Positions 52,914 to 61,464 of a stretch of DNA of 64,000 bases are shown here, piece after piece. The translations under genes were made by a program, and so were the position numbers. The DNA lies in NCBI GenBank assembly GCA_035693025.1, contig DASSHI010000012.1, positions 62,001 to 126,000 of the forward strand, given 5' to 3'. A model generated the notes under the pieces. That model ran no database searches. It saw only the letters and a list, made by a program, of their open reading frames with translations, and had not been told where the DNA came from. The stretch comes from VRUE01 sp035693025. GTDB taxonomy: Bacteria > Actinomycetota > Thermoleophilia > Solirubrobacterales > 70-9. Position 1 is the stretch's first letter. Each line of letters opens with the position of its first letter.

Positions 52914-53099
52914 CTACGGATCGAGGCGGTTGACAAGCTCGCCTGGCTCGACGCCGAGGCCGTGCGCCAGTCGGAGGATCGTCGTCAGCTTTGGCTCTCT
53001 GCCACCCCGCTCCAAGCGACCGATCGAGGTCGAGTGAATGTCGGACTCGCGAGCGAGGCCGTCCTGTGAAATGCCTTCCCGCGCTCGAAGTTCGCGCAT
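52914..53099 (-). CDS. XRE-family HTH protein, N-terminus cut at a junction
   Basis: 61 residues from ATG 53099 (MRELRAREGISQDGLARESDIHSTSIGRLERGGREPKL). The HTH lacks the usual 10-15 residues before RELR, and its start meets head to head the first recognisable codon of the tyrosine recombinase fragment. A recombination junction is likely. Could still work as a minimal HTH. Confidence 0.65.
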   Translation of the reverse strand: MRELRAREGISQDGLARESDIHSTSIGRLERGGREPKLTTILRLAHGLGVEPGELVNRLDP

Positions 53100-53604
53100 C
53101 GTCGAGCTTCCGGCTCCGGTCCTCTCCGGGCTGCGCGAGCTGAAGCTGTCGAGCCCCAGCAGCGGGCCGGCCGATCTCGTCTTCCAGAGCAAGGCAGGGC
53201 AGGGCATCGACCGCCGCAACGTGCGCCGAGCGCTGACGGCAACGATCAAGGGAGCCGAGATCGATACGGACACCCAGCGAGCCCCGAGCTTCCATGACTT
53301 CCGCCACTCCTTCGCCTCTGCCTTCATCGGGGCGGGCGGCGATCTTGTCGAGCTGTCGAGCCACCTGGGCCATGCCTCCCCGGCGATCACCGCCAGCACC
53401 TACAGCCATGAGTTCGAACGTGCTGCCCGGAGCGATGAGGCGGCAGCGAATCGAGGGTCTATTCGGAGGCGCTCTGGAAACGTCCGTGGAAACAGAAGAT
53501 CGAAGCAGCGGGCAGAAGACGGCAAACGCCGATCCTGGCAAACCCGCATCCGTCCACCAGATCGCAGCTCACCGCAGCTCCCGGCAGTAGGTCGGGCTGA
53601 CTAA
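53098..53604 (+). pseudogene. Tyrosine recombinase, C-terminal remnant
   Basis: Recognisable from VELPAPVLSGLRELKLSSPSSG. Catalytic HXXR (FHDFRHSFASAFIGAGG), then LGHASPAITASTYSH with the second His and nucleophile Tyr; the N-terminal core-binding domain and first Arg box are missing. Its stop codon lies in attR (53602-53604). Probably the original integrase of the tRNA-Ser element, since replaced by the serine recombinase, or a relic of an earlier element. Confidence 0.75.
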
Positions 53605-53655
53605 GCGAGTAGGGGGCGCAAGCTCTCTCGAGGGTTCGAATCCCTCCCTCTCCGC
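53601..53655 (+). repeat. attR (55-bp direct repeat)
   Basis: Identical to 38516-38570. Marks the right end of the tRNA-Ser element; chromosomal sequence resumes at 53656. Confidence 0.93.
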
Positions 53656-53671
53656 TTCGACGCGTGCGCGG

Positions 53672-55105
53672 TCAGGCGTGGCGTGAGCGGATGACGACGC
53701 GGGCGCCACGCGACGGGATCATCGTCACGTTGCGGTGGACGGCGTGCTCGGGCTCGGGGTCGTCGGCCTCGAGGTCGAGCCGGCGGGCCATCGCCTCCAG
53801 CACGACGCGCTGCTCGGCCATCGCCAGGGCGGCGCCGAGGCAGCGGCGGATGCCGCCGCCGAAGGGGATCCACTCGTAGGTTCCCGGCTTGCGGCCCCCG
53901 AGGAAGCGCTCGGGCCGGAACTCGAAGGGCTCGGGGTAGAGGTCCTCGCGGTGGTGCACGAGCAGGATGCTCATCAGCACCGCCGCCTCGGCGGGCACCG
54001 CGTACTCGCCGAGGCGCCATGGCACCTTCACGCGGCGACCGATGATCGGGATCACAGGGCGCGAGCGCATCGCCTCGACGATCGTCGCCTCGATCCGATC
54101 CTCGGCGTCGCCCTCGCCGCGGACGGCGTCGAGCAGCGCGTCGTGGGCGGCCGGGTTGCGGACCAGTCGCTCCCAGGTCCAGGCGAGCGAGTTGGCGGTC
54201 GTCTCGTGACCGGCGAGGACCAGCGTGAGCAGCTCGTCGCGCAGTTCTTTGTCGCTCAGCGCCTCGCCCTCCTCGGTGCGAGCCTGCAGCAGCAGGGAGA
54301 GGATGTCGCGGCGCTCGCCGAGGTCGTCGGCGCCGCGTCGCTGCTCGATCACCGCGTAGGTCGCGCGGTCGAGGATGTCGAGACCGAGCTTCATCGTGCC
54401 AACCGGCTCGTCGCGGTTGAGGTTGATCAGTTCGGCGAGGTTGGAGAGTGGCCAGGTCGAGGCATTGACCAGGCGCCTGGTCACCTGTCGCAGCCGGTAC
54501 TCGCGAGTCCCGCGCGCAGGCTTGCCCTCGATGCCGAAGATGCCGGCCATGATCACGTCGAGCGTGATCGCCTGCATGCGCGGCGCCAGGGCAAACGGGC
54601 GGCCGACCGGCCAGCGGTCGATCTCGCGCTCGGCGGCGTCGGCGATCATCTGCGTGTACTGCTCGATCGCCTCGCCGTGGAAGGACGGGAGCAGCAGCTT
54701 GCGCTGGCGCATGTGGCGGGGGCCGACCGCGGTGAGGACCGAGTTTGGGCCGACGATCGGCCGCAAGGGCGATTCGCCGGTCAGCGAGGGCGCCTGCTCG
54801 GGCTTGGCGGTGAAGAGCGAGCGCACGTGGTCGGGATGGCTGGTGATCGTCGTCGGCTCGGGGATGATCCCGTGCATGCGGAAGACTTCGCCCAGCTCGC
54901 GGCGGGCGCGGAAGACGAACTGGATCTGGCGCTGGTTGAAGCGCAAGGTCTGCAGCAGACGCGGCCGCGCGATCGTCGGCGGCTCCGGCAGGCCGCTCGC
55001 CTCGGCGGGATCGAGCGGCCCGGCCGGGGACGGTGGCGCTTCGCCGGTGAGCGCGTTCGGTGCAGGCGTCGCTGGCGGCGCGGCAGGTTCGACCAGCTCG
55101 GTCAC
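53672..55105 (-). CDS. Cytochrome P450
   Basis: About 477 residues from GTG 55105 (VTELVEPAAPP); an in-frame ATG at 55156 is possible. I-helix AGHETTANS, ExxR in VEAMRSRP, heme-ligand region PFGGGIRRCLGAALAMAE with the axial Cys. Meander FRPERFLGG. The N-terminus is a Pro/Ala-rich tail without membrane anchor, thus a soluble CYP of the fatty-acid or terpene hydroxylase class. Divergent from pyruvate kinase. Redox partner not adjacent. Confidence 0.93.
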   Translation of the reverse strand: MTELVEPAAPPATPAPNALTGEAPPSPAGPLDPAEASGLPEPPTIARPRLLQTLRFNQRQIQFVFRARRELGEVFRMHGIIPEPTTITSHPDHVRSLFTAKPEQAPSLTGESPLRPIVGPNSVLTAVGPRHMRQRKLLLPSFHGEAIEQYTQMIADAAEREIDRWPVGRPFALAPRMQAITLDVIMAGIFGIEGKPARGTREYRLRQVTRRLVNASTWPLSNLAELINLNRDEPVGTMKLGLDILDRATYAVIEQRRGADDLGERRDILSLLLQARTEEGEALSDKELRDELLTLVLAGHETTANSLAWTWERLVRNPAAHDALLDAVRGEGDAEDRIEATIVEAMRSRPVIPIIGRRVKVPWRLGEYAVPAEAAVLMSILLVHHREDLYPEPFEFRPERFLGGRKPGTYEWIPFGGGIRRCLGAALAMAEQRVVLEAMARRLDLEADDPEPEHAVHRNVTMIPSRGARVVIRSRHA

Positions 55106-55163
55106 GTGCTCAGTGTCACACAGATCGATGTCACATCGAGCAGCCTCTACAGTCATGTGACGC
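55106..55163. promoter_or_regulatory. Divergent P450/pyk promoter region with TGTCACA repeats
   Basis: TGTCACA at 55114-55120 and 55129-55135 (15 bp apart) and an opposite TGTGAC at 55156-55161. These resemble half sites for Crp-type regulators such as the one at 20.2 kb. The P450 start has GACACT 6 nt upstream. Confidence 0.4.
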
Positions 55164-56576
55164 ATGTACGGCAGGCGTACCAAGATCATCGCGACCGTCG
55201 GCCCGGCGAGCTGGGACGAGGAGGTCCTACTGGGCCTGATCGAGGCCGGCGCCGACGTCTTCCGTCTCAACTTCTCCCACGCCGACCGCGAGCGTCACGC
55301 GCGCACGATCGAGTCGATCCGCGCCGCCGCCGAGAGCGCGGGACGCGAGGTGGCGGTGCTCGGCGACCTGCCGGGGCCGAAGTTGCGGATCGGCGAGCTA
55401 CGCGGCGACGTCGCCGAGCTGGAGACGGGGATGCACGTGAAGCTGACCCCGCAGCAGATCGAAGGCGACCGGGAGACGATCCCGGTCGACTGGCCAGGCG
55501 TCAGCTCGCTGCGCGAAGACGAGCTGGTCTACCTGGCCGACGGTTCTATCCGGCTGCGCGTGCGCGAGCCCGAAGACGGCGGCGTGGACACCGAGGTCGA
55601 GGTGGGTGGGACGCTCTCCTCGCACAAGGGGATGAACATCCCCGGCGCGACCGTGCGCGCCGCCACCGACGGCGACCTCGGCTGGGTCGAGTTCGCGGTC
55701 GAGCAGGGCCTCGACCTGATCGCGATGTCGTTCGTCTCCTCGGCGGCCGACCTCGAGCCGGTCAGCGAGCGGCTGGCCTCGCTCGGCTCGGACATCCCGT
55801 TGATCGCCAAGATCGAGAAGCAGCAGGCGGCCGAGAACGCCGAGGAGATCGTCGCCGCGGCGAGCGGCGGAATCATGGTCGCCCGCGGCGACCTCGGGAT
55901 CGAGCTGCCCCTGGCGCAGGTGCCGGTCGTGCAGAAGCGCCTAATCCGCGCTGCCGGGCGCAGCTCCAAGCCGGCGATCACGGCGACCCAGATGCTCGCC
56001 TCGATGGTGACCGAGCGCCGCCCGACCCGGGCCGAGGTGACCGACGTCGCCAACGCGATCTTCGACGGCACCGACGCCGTGATGCTCTCCGAGGAGACCG
56101 CCGTCGGCCGCCACCCCATAGAGGCGGTGCGGGTGATGGATCAGATCGCCCGTGCCACCGAGCCCGACCTCCCCTACGGGGAGTGGCTGTTCAACCGCAC
56201 CGACCAGGCGACGCAGGACGTCGCCGACTCGGTCGCGCAGAGCGCCGTCGGCGCGGTCTACCGGCTGGGCCTGGCGGCGCTGGTCGTGCCGACGACGAGC
56301 GGGCGCAGCGCGCGGCTCGTCTCCGCCCACAGGCCCAACGTTCCGGTTCTGGCGATCTCGCCGCGGGCCGAGACGGTGCGCCGGCTCAACCTGCTCTTCG
56401 GGGTGCGGGCGATCCACAGCAAGCACGAGACCGAGGTGCGTGGCCTGCTCGACGACTGCGCCTCGCTGGCCGTCCGCAACGGTGTCGCCCGCTCCGGCGA
56501 CCTGATCGCGATCGTCGCCGGCATGCCGGACCAGGAGCTCGGCACGAACCTCTTCGAGGTCCACCGCGTGCCCTGA
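55164..56576 (+). CDS. pyk: Pyruvate kinase
   Basis: 470 residues from ATG 55164 (MYGRRTKIIATVGPAS). Signatures: RLNFSHADRERHARTIESIR, DLPGPKLRIG, MSFVSSAADL, the family motif IAKIEKQQAAENAEEIV, GGIMVARGDLGIELPL and TATQMLASM. The C-terminal allosteric domain is present. Converts PEP and ADP to pyruvate and ATP. Normal length. Confidence 0.97.
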   Translation: MYGRRTKIIATVGPASWDEEVLLGLIEAGADVFRLNFSHADRERHARTIESIRAAAESAGREVAVLGDLPGPKLRIGELRGDVAELETGMHVKLTPQQIEGDRETIPVDWPGVSSLREDELVYLADGSIRLRVREPEDGGVDTEVEVGGTLSSHKGMNIPGATVRAATDGDLGWVEFAVEQGLDLIAMSFVSSAADLEPVSERLASLGSDIPLIAKIEKQQAAENAEEIVAAASGGIMVARGDLGIELPLAQVPVVQKRLIRAAGRSSKPAITATQMLASMVTERRPTRAEVTDVANAIFDGTDAVMLSEETAVGRHPIEAVRVMDQIARATEPDLPYGEWLFNRTDQATQDVADSVAQSAVGAVYRLGLAALVVPTTSGRSARLVSAHRPNVPVLAISPRAETVRRLNLLFGVRAIHSKHETEVRGLLDDCASLAVRNGVARSGDLIAIVAGMPDQELGTNLFEVHRVP

Positions 56577-56697
56577 GGCGCCCCGGATACCGGCGCGCTA
56601 CTGCGTCATCGGTCGTCGAAAGGCAGAGCCTTCCGACTCCCTCTTCCTTGTATCGCTTGGTCCCGGAACGCCTCAGGGCACGCGGTAGGGTTCTCGG

Positions 56698-57168
56698 GTG
56701 ATGACGGATTTCGACGCGATCGCGCAGGGGATGACGCAGGCGGTGCCTTTTGCCGGGCACCTCGGCTTGGAGATAACCCAGGTCGCTCCGGGTGAGGCCT
56801 CGGTGACGCTGCCCGAGCGCCCCGAGCTGGGCAATCACGTCGGCTCGCAGCACGCCGGGGCTCTATTCACGGTGGCCGAGACGGCGTCGGGCGCCGCATT
56901 CGTCGGCGCCTTCGTCGAGCGTATGGCCGACGTGACGCCGCTAGCGCGCAGCGCCGAGATCTCCTACGAGAAGATCGCCAGGGGGCCGATCGAGGCGCGG
57001 GCGAGGCTTGCCATGCCGGCGGCCGATGCGCTCGCCACGCTGGACGCGGAGGGCAAGGTCGAGTTTCCCTGCGAGATAGAGCTCTTCGACGGCGAGGGCA
57101 CGCGGGTCGCGACCGCGACGGTGAACTGGCACGTGCGGTTGAACAAGCCGGCCGACGTTCCCGCATGA
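56698..57168 (+). CDS. PaaI-like hotdog thioesterase
   Basis: 156 residues; GTG 56698 with TAGGGT 6 nt upstream, or ATG 56701. Hotdog fold elements: NHVGSQHAGALFTVAETASGAAFVGAF and RSAEISYEKIARGPIEARA, in the DUF4442/PaaI-like group. The central helix HAGALFTVAET carries the usual active-site area with H and E. Hydrolyses CoA thioesters. ATGA overlap with the enoyl-CoA hydratase. Confidence 0.82.
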   Translation: MMTDFDAIAQGMTQAVPFAGHLGLEITQVAPGEASVTLPERPELGNHVGSQHAGALFTVAETASGAAFVGAFVERMADVTPLARSAEISYEKIARGPIEARARLAMPAADALATLDAEGKVEFPCEIELFDGEGTRVATATVNWHVRLNKPADVPA

Positions 57169-57941
57169 GTCTCGTCCGGCTCGAGCGCGACGACGTCGGG
57201 CTGGCGGTCGCGAGCTTCGACAGCCCGCCGCTCAACCTCTTCAATCGGGCGCTGTTCGAAGACCTGCAGGCGGCGATCGCGGCGGTCGAGGCCGATCCCC
57301 CGCGGGCGCTGCTCTTCCGCGCCGAGGGCCGGGCGGTCTCCGGCGGGGTCGACGTGCATGAGTTCGACGGGTTGACGCCGGAGCAGGGCAGCGCCCTCTG
57401 GGACGACCTGATCGGCACGGTCGAGCGGGTCGAAGCGCTGCCGCTGCCGGTCCTCTTCGCCGCGCATGCCCTGACCCTGACCGCGGCCTTCGAGCTGGCG
57501 CTGGGCTGCGACCTGATCCTCGCCGCCCGCTCGGCTCAGTTCGGCCTCGTCGAGAAGGTCGTCGGCCTGACGCCCTCGATGGGCGGTACCCAGCGCCTCG
57601 CCGAGCGCGCCGGCAGCGGCCGCGCCCGCCACTTCGTGATGAGCGGCGAGCTCTTCGGGGCCGAGGAGATGGAGCGCTGGGGCGTGGTCAACCTGCTCTG
57701 GGACGACGAGGGCTTCGACGAGCGCGCCCGCGCCTACGCCGCCGAGCTGGCGGCCGGCCCGACCAAGGCCCACGCGATGACCAAACGCATCCTCCGCCGC
57801 TTCCGCGAAGGCGGCATCCCCGCCGCCGACCAGGCCGTCCGCGACGAAGCCGCCGACCTCTTCGCCACCGAGGACCTCCAGAACGCCGTCAAGACCTTCC
57901 TCGCCCAGGGCCCCGGGCACGCCGAGTTTCACGGCCGCTGA
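57165..57941 (+). CDS. Enoyl-CoA hydratase/isomerase family protein
   Basis: 258 residues from ATG 57165, coupled to the thioesterase. Crotonase fold: SPPLNLFNRALFEDL, oxyanion loop RAVSGGVDVHEFDG (usual FSAGADL), AHALTLTAAFELALGCDLILAARSAQFGLVEKVVGLTPSMGGTQRL. The hydratase glutamates at the canonical positions are not both obvious, so isomerase or another crotonase activity is possible. Works in the cytoplasm on acyl-CoAs. Confidence 0.88.
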   Translation: MSLVRLERDDVGLAVASFDSPPLNLFNRALFEDLQAAIAAVEADPPRALLFRAEGRAVSGGVDVHEFDGLTPEQGSALWDDLIGTVERVEALPLPVLFAAHALTLTAAFELALGCDLILAARSAQFGLVEKVVGLTPSMGGTQRLAERAGSGRARHFVMSGELFGAEEMERWGVVNLLWDDEGFDERARAYAAELAAGPTKAHAMTKRILRRFREGGIPAADQAVRDEAADLFATEDLQNAVKTFLAQGPGHAEFHGR

Positions 57942-58003
57942 CCCACTCGCGGCCCAAAGCCAGTCCCCATACAATGCCCCCTGAGAGGCTCCGGCCTCAA
58001 CCC

Positions 58004-58077
58004 GCGCCTGTAGCTCAGTTGGATAGAGCGTCGGTCTACGAAACCGAAGGTCACAGGTTCGAATCCTGTCAGGCGCG
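58004..58077 (+). tRNA. tRNA-Arg (anticodon ACG), attachment site of the 4.8-kb island
   Basis: Acceptor GCGCCTG pairs with CAGGCGC; D-stem region TAGCTCAGTTGGATAGAGC; anticodon loop TCTACGAAA gives ACG; T-loop GGTTCGAATCC. CCA not encoded. Its 3' 40 bases recur at 62811-62850. Confidence 0.96.
58036..58075 (+). repeat. attL of the tRNA-Arg island (40 bp)
   Basis: CTACGAAACC to CTGTCAGGCG at the tRNA 3' half; identical to 62811-62850. Confidence 0.93.
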
Positions 58078-58409
58078 TTCCGCTGTGCCCCGGGGAGTGC
58101 CGCGCGTTTCCCGGTGTGGAGCGAGATCGTCGGCTTCGGGGTGGATCGGCGTTCCGGGCGCCGCCGGACAGTTCCGGGGCGTTCCGCGAAGTCTCGGTCT
58201 CGGTTTCGTGCCTGAGCCGCCCGTTTTCGAGCAGCGGGCCAGAGACGTGCTGCGAGCTTCCGACCGCCCCTCCGGGCGGCCGATTATGGCACGGCTTCGC
58301 CGTGCGGAGGCCGCCTGTAGGGAGGGGCGGAAGGGGTCTGACCTTCGGTCTTCCGGGAGCTTTGAAGCCCAAGCCGATGCAGGCGGGGTTCGCCTTGGAC
58401 AGAGGTGGC
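58078..58409. other. 332-bp left end of island without a gene
   Basis: No credible gene. GCGTTCCG occurs at 58075-58082, 58149-58156 and 58179-58186, candidate integrase arm-binding sites. A perfect hairpin GCACGGC-TTC-GCCGTGC is at 58289-58305. The excisionase and integrase probably act here. Confidence 0.5.
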
Positions 58410-58602
58410 ATGGAGAGGAAATCCAGCAAGCCACGCTTCTTCACCGAGCGAACCCTCGCCGACCTCCTCGCGGTCAGTGATCGGACCATCCGCAACTGGA
58501 TCAGGCGGCGAGTTGCCCAGCTACAAGCTCGGAGCGGCGCGGCGGATTGACCCTTCCGACGTTGAAGACTTCCTAGCCCGTCAGAGAGATGAGGCGTCAT
58601 GA
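58410..58602 (+). pseudogene. Excisionase (HTH_17-like), frameshifted
   Basis: ATG 58410: FFTERTLADLLAVSDRTIRNWIRR reads in one frame, then after CGGCG at about 58507 the correct continuation GELPSYKLGAARRIDPSDVEDFLARQ is in another frame. The joined sequence is a complete MerR-like DNA-binding excisionase (64 residues). A single base lost (one G of a G run) explains it. Overlaps the integrase start. Confidence 0.8.
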
Positions 58603-59688
58603 GGCGCGATTCTCCGATCAAACGCCGAAACCCCTCGGGACAGGTCGTATGGGTGGCGCGCTACACCGGCCGCGACGGGCGCCGCCACATCGCCAAGCCG
58701 ACCTGGAACCGCGGCAAAGGCACCTTCAAGCGGAAGGCCGATGCGCAGAGAGCGATTGACGAGGCATACGGCCTTTCGGATCGACCGGACACCCTCGGCG
58801 ACTTCTTCGCTACCTGGACCGACCGGCACCCGCGCTCGGAGCGGACCAAACGCGACCAACGAGCACCGCATCAGCCGCGTCACTGATGTTGAGATTGAGG
58901 GCATCTCCTTAAAGAACTGGCCGATGCGAGAGCTGCGCCGCCGCCACGCGCTGGCCCTGGTCGACCACATGTTCAGGGCCGAAGGTCGAGCCACCACGGG
59001 AGCGGTCGGGATCATCCGCTCGCTGTCAGCAATGACCGAGGATGCAATCACCGACGAAGTCTGCGACCTCAACCCCTTCAAGGGCGTGCGGGTCCGAGCC
59101 AACGATCCGAGGGCGCAGAAGAAGCCTCGCCCGATCCGCGTCTTCACCTTCGAGGAGATGCACCGCTTCGCCAGAGCGGCCGGAGAGCATGAGCCAATGA
59201 TCCGCGTCTTCACCGACACCGGCCTCCGACTCGGTGAGGTTCTGCCGCTACGCCGCGAAGACTTCGACGGCGAGACTCTTCAAGTTCGCCGCACCGCCCA
59301 CGAGGGCGTGATCCTCGAGGGTACGAAGACCGACCACGGCGAGCAGGATGCTGGCCGCATTGTCCCCGTCCCCGCAACCCTCGCCTGGATGCTCGAAGCG
59401 CAGCTACGGATCAGCGACGAAAGCGATCTCCTCTTCACGACCCCAACGGGCCGCATGTGGCGCGAGCGCAACTTCTATCGCGATCTCTGGAGGCCGGCCC
59501 AAGAAGCAACCGGCCTAGACATCCGCCCCCACGAGTGCCGCCACAGCTACGTCACGCATCTACGTGCTGTCGGCGTCAATGACGCCGCTTGGTTCGAGAT
59601 CGCCGGACACTGCGTCGAGACGATGCTGGCGCGCTATACGCATGCGATGGGTAAAAGCTTTTCGGCCGTCCGCAAGGCGATTAGCTAG
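58599..59688 (+). pseudogene. int: Tyrosine integrase, frameshifted
   Basis: ATG 58599 (MRRDSPIKRRNPSGQVVWVARY) carries the arm/DNA-binding N-terminal domain with KRKADAQRAIDEAYG. At about 58854 an extra G shifts the frame: the proper continuation TNEHRISRVTDVEIEG is in another frame and runs to 59688. The catalytic domain is otherwise intact: TGLRLGEVLPLRREDF (Arg), PHECRHSYVTHL (HXXR), GHCVETMLARYTHAM (His, Tyr). About 362 residues when joined. Either inactive or sequencing error. Confidence 0.85.
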
Positions 59689-59755
59689 GTCGCCTTGCGC
59701 CAACCGGCCGACATTCGCGCAACTATCCGGCGGCTAAACAGGCCTAGAACGTATA

Positions 59756-59787
59756 AGAGGGAGCGGCCCGCAAGGGCGACTCCCTCT
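59756..59787 (+). terminator. Hairpin after the integrase
   Basis: Stem AGAGGGAG (59756-59763) with CTCCCTCT (59780-59787) and an inner GGCCC/GGGC pair around a GCAA loop. Separates integrase from cargo. Confidence 0.65.
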
Positions 59788-59837
59788 GTAAGTGCTTGGC
59801 CGCAATGGCCTGTAGCCAGTATAGCCTCCGGCATCCA

Positions 59838-61412
59838 ATGATCAAGCCCGACCCGTTTTGCGAGCAGGTCTGTGCGCGGCTCTTCGACTATTTCAGCATG
59901 CGCGCGGGCTGGCATCGTAGATCATGGGACCTCGGGCTCTGCATGGGCCTCAGGGAGCTTGAGGAGGCGATATCTGCGGAAGACCGCGGATGTCTTTCCT
60001 CGCAGTCTGTCTCGTGGTTGGCAAGCTCCCTTAAGCGCCCGGCGGGCAGGGACCCCGGCGTAGGTAGCTCGGCACTCAGGCGGTCATTGCAGGACTGTCT
60101 TAGCTCGACGATGAAGGCGGGAAGCGCGCAGCATAAAAAGCTCGGCCAGATCGCCAGCAATATCGACGGGAACTACTTAGAGAGATGGGCAGCAGCCTTA
60201 AGCCCTCGCCCTACGCAGTTTGACGCTGAGAAAGTTGCCAGAGCTATCGCTGAGCATCTATTCGATCACGGGTTCGACACTCGCTACCTGCATCGATGGT
60301 TGTCCTACCACGTTAAGTACAACCCCGTAGAACTAACGACCTCCGACCTACTAGAGACGGCCGCTGAAATCAGAAACGAGCCACTAACTGAGTTCGAGAT
60401 TGTTGCTGGCGTTTCGCCTCTTCCTGGAAGCAAACGCCCTGAAAGTTGGATGAAGGTTCGCGAGCTCCGGAAATGGGCTGAACGCGAGGGCTATTCGCTA
60501 AGCAACATCAGGGTCGGCGGAGGGATCAAATTTAAAATCGCATCAACTGATAAATGGAGCGCGGTCGCAAGAGTTGTCCAGCAGCTTGAGCAGTACGAAT
60601 CCAGGGTGAAGATCGGAACTCGTGAGAGATCTTTACGGGTTGAGGTGATTTGGGTTGCGGGCTGTCATGGCGAAAAGTTTGTCCACCAACCAGCGCGAAA
60701 AGTTGATGTTCTAGCTCTGGCTCGCCAAGAGCGTCTTTATGCGTCCGCTGTAGACAACCCGGTCGATTCTGCACTCCAGCTCGCTGCCCCAATGGAGGAT
60801 GGATCAACGACGTCTGCGGTGGCTGGGGGATGGGCGGCAATCGAGACCGCTCTGACTGCACCGGGCGATATAGGCAACGTGCTGGCTGCGGATCGGATGG
60901 CAGATATCGTGGCTTGCTCTTACGTTCGAGCTGAGTTGACGAAACTCGCAGCTGTTTACGAGCACGAGTCAAGCGATGAATTGGCACAAGCCATCGCCGC
61001 TAGCAAGGAAAACCGGGGGCGTTGCCGATTGCTTCTTGGGGCAATACTGGATTCCACGAAAACTGTCGACTTTCAGGATTCCTCCCACACAGCGGCACTG
61101 ATGCGGATTGAGCGAATCATTCAAGAGCCAAAAGCGGAATTGACCGAGATTCGGGAGCGTGCACAGCGCGCATTTCGGCGGCTTTACCGGCATCGCAACC
61201 TGCTATTGCATGGAGGGCTTAGCGGCGCAGTAGGGGTAAATCGGAGTCTCACGGCAGTTGCTCCCATTCTGGGAGCCGGGCTGGACCGTCTCGCACATGC
61301 GTGGCTCGTCGAAGATTTGGAACCGCTCGATCTCGCCGCCCGCGCTCGGCTTGGCATTGAGTTGCTCGGGAGTGGGGACGGTTCGAACCTTGTGGATCTT
61401 CTGGAGTCGTAA
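59838..61412 (+). CDS. Cargo protein 1: unknown protein with HEPN-like C-terminal RX4H motif
   Basis: 524 residues from ATG 59838; in-frame TTG 59796 and ATG 59805 are alternatives. No known domain is clear in the first 400 residues (helical start PFCEQVCARLFDYFSMRAGWH, SRVKIGTRERSLRVEVIWVAG in the middle). The C-terminal helices ELTEIRERAQRAFRRLYRHRNLLLHGG contain R453-N-L-L-L-H458, the RX4H signature of HEPN ribonuclease domains as in ApeA/RloC-like defence proteins. Less GC-rich than the chromosome. 52 bp before the AlbA_2 gene. Family assignment is motif-level only. Confidence 0.75.
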   Translation: MIKPDPFCEQVCARLFDYFSMRAGWHRRSWDLGLCMGLRELEEAISAEDRGCLSSQSVSWLASSLKRPAGRDPGVGSSALRRSLQDCLSSTMKAGSAQHKKLGQIASNIDGNYLERWAAALSPRPTQFDAEKVARAIAEHLFDHGFDTRYLHRWLSYHVKYNPVELTTSDLLETAAEIRNEPLTEFEIVAGVSPLPGSKRPESWMKVRELRKWAEREGYSLSNIRVGGGIKFKIASTDKWSAVARVVQQLEQYESRVKIGTRERSLRVEVIWVAGCHGEKFVHQPARKVDVLALARQERLYASAVDNPVDSALQLAAPMEDGSTTSAVAGGWAAIETALTAPGDIGNVLAADRMADIVACSYVRAELTKLAAVYEHESSDELAQAIAASKENRGRCRLLLGAILDSTKTVDFQDSSHTAALMRIERIIQEPKAELTEIRERAQRAFRRLYRHRNLLLHGGLSGAVGVNRSLTAVAPILGAGLDRLAHAWLVEDLEPLDLAARARLGIELLGSGDGSNLVDLLES

Positions 61413-61464
61413 CCGGCAGCCGAGCCCAGACCGAAGGCCCTGGTTTTAAGCCAGAATCGGCTAC

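Larger units (their letters stand above)
38516..53655. mobile_element. 15-kb integrative element in tRNA-Ser(GCT)
   Basis: Bounded by perfect 55-bp direct repeats. Contents: serine recombinase, replication-relaxation protein, coupling ATPase and micro-ORFs on the minus strand; then a vWA/J-domain cargo region, HTH regulators, and a tyrosine recombinase remnant at the right end. The coupling ATPase suggests an actinobacterial-type conjugative or mobilisable element (AICE/IME-like). No relaxase or T4SS channel genes are recognised, so it probably moves as double-stranded DNA or is mobilised in trans. Gene tops are visibly less GC-rich than the chromosome, especially at 45-48 kb. Confidence 0.9.

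Noticed and set aside
53735..56701. 988-codon plus-strand frame across P450 and pyruvate kinase
   Set aside because: Opposite P450 and out of frame with pyk; both real genes are unmistakable.
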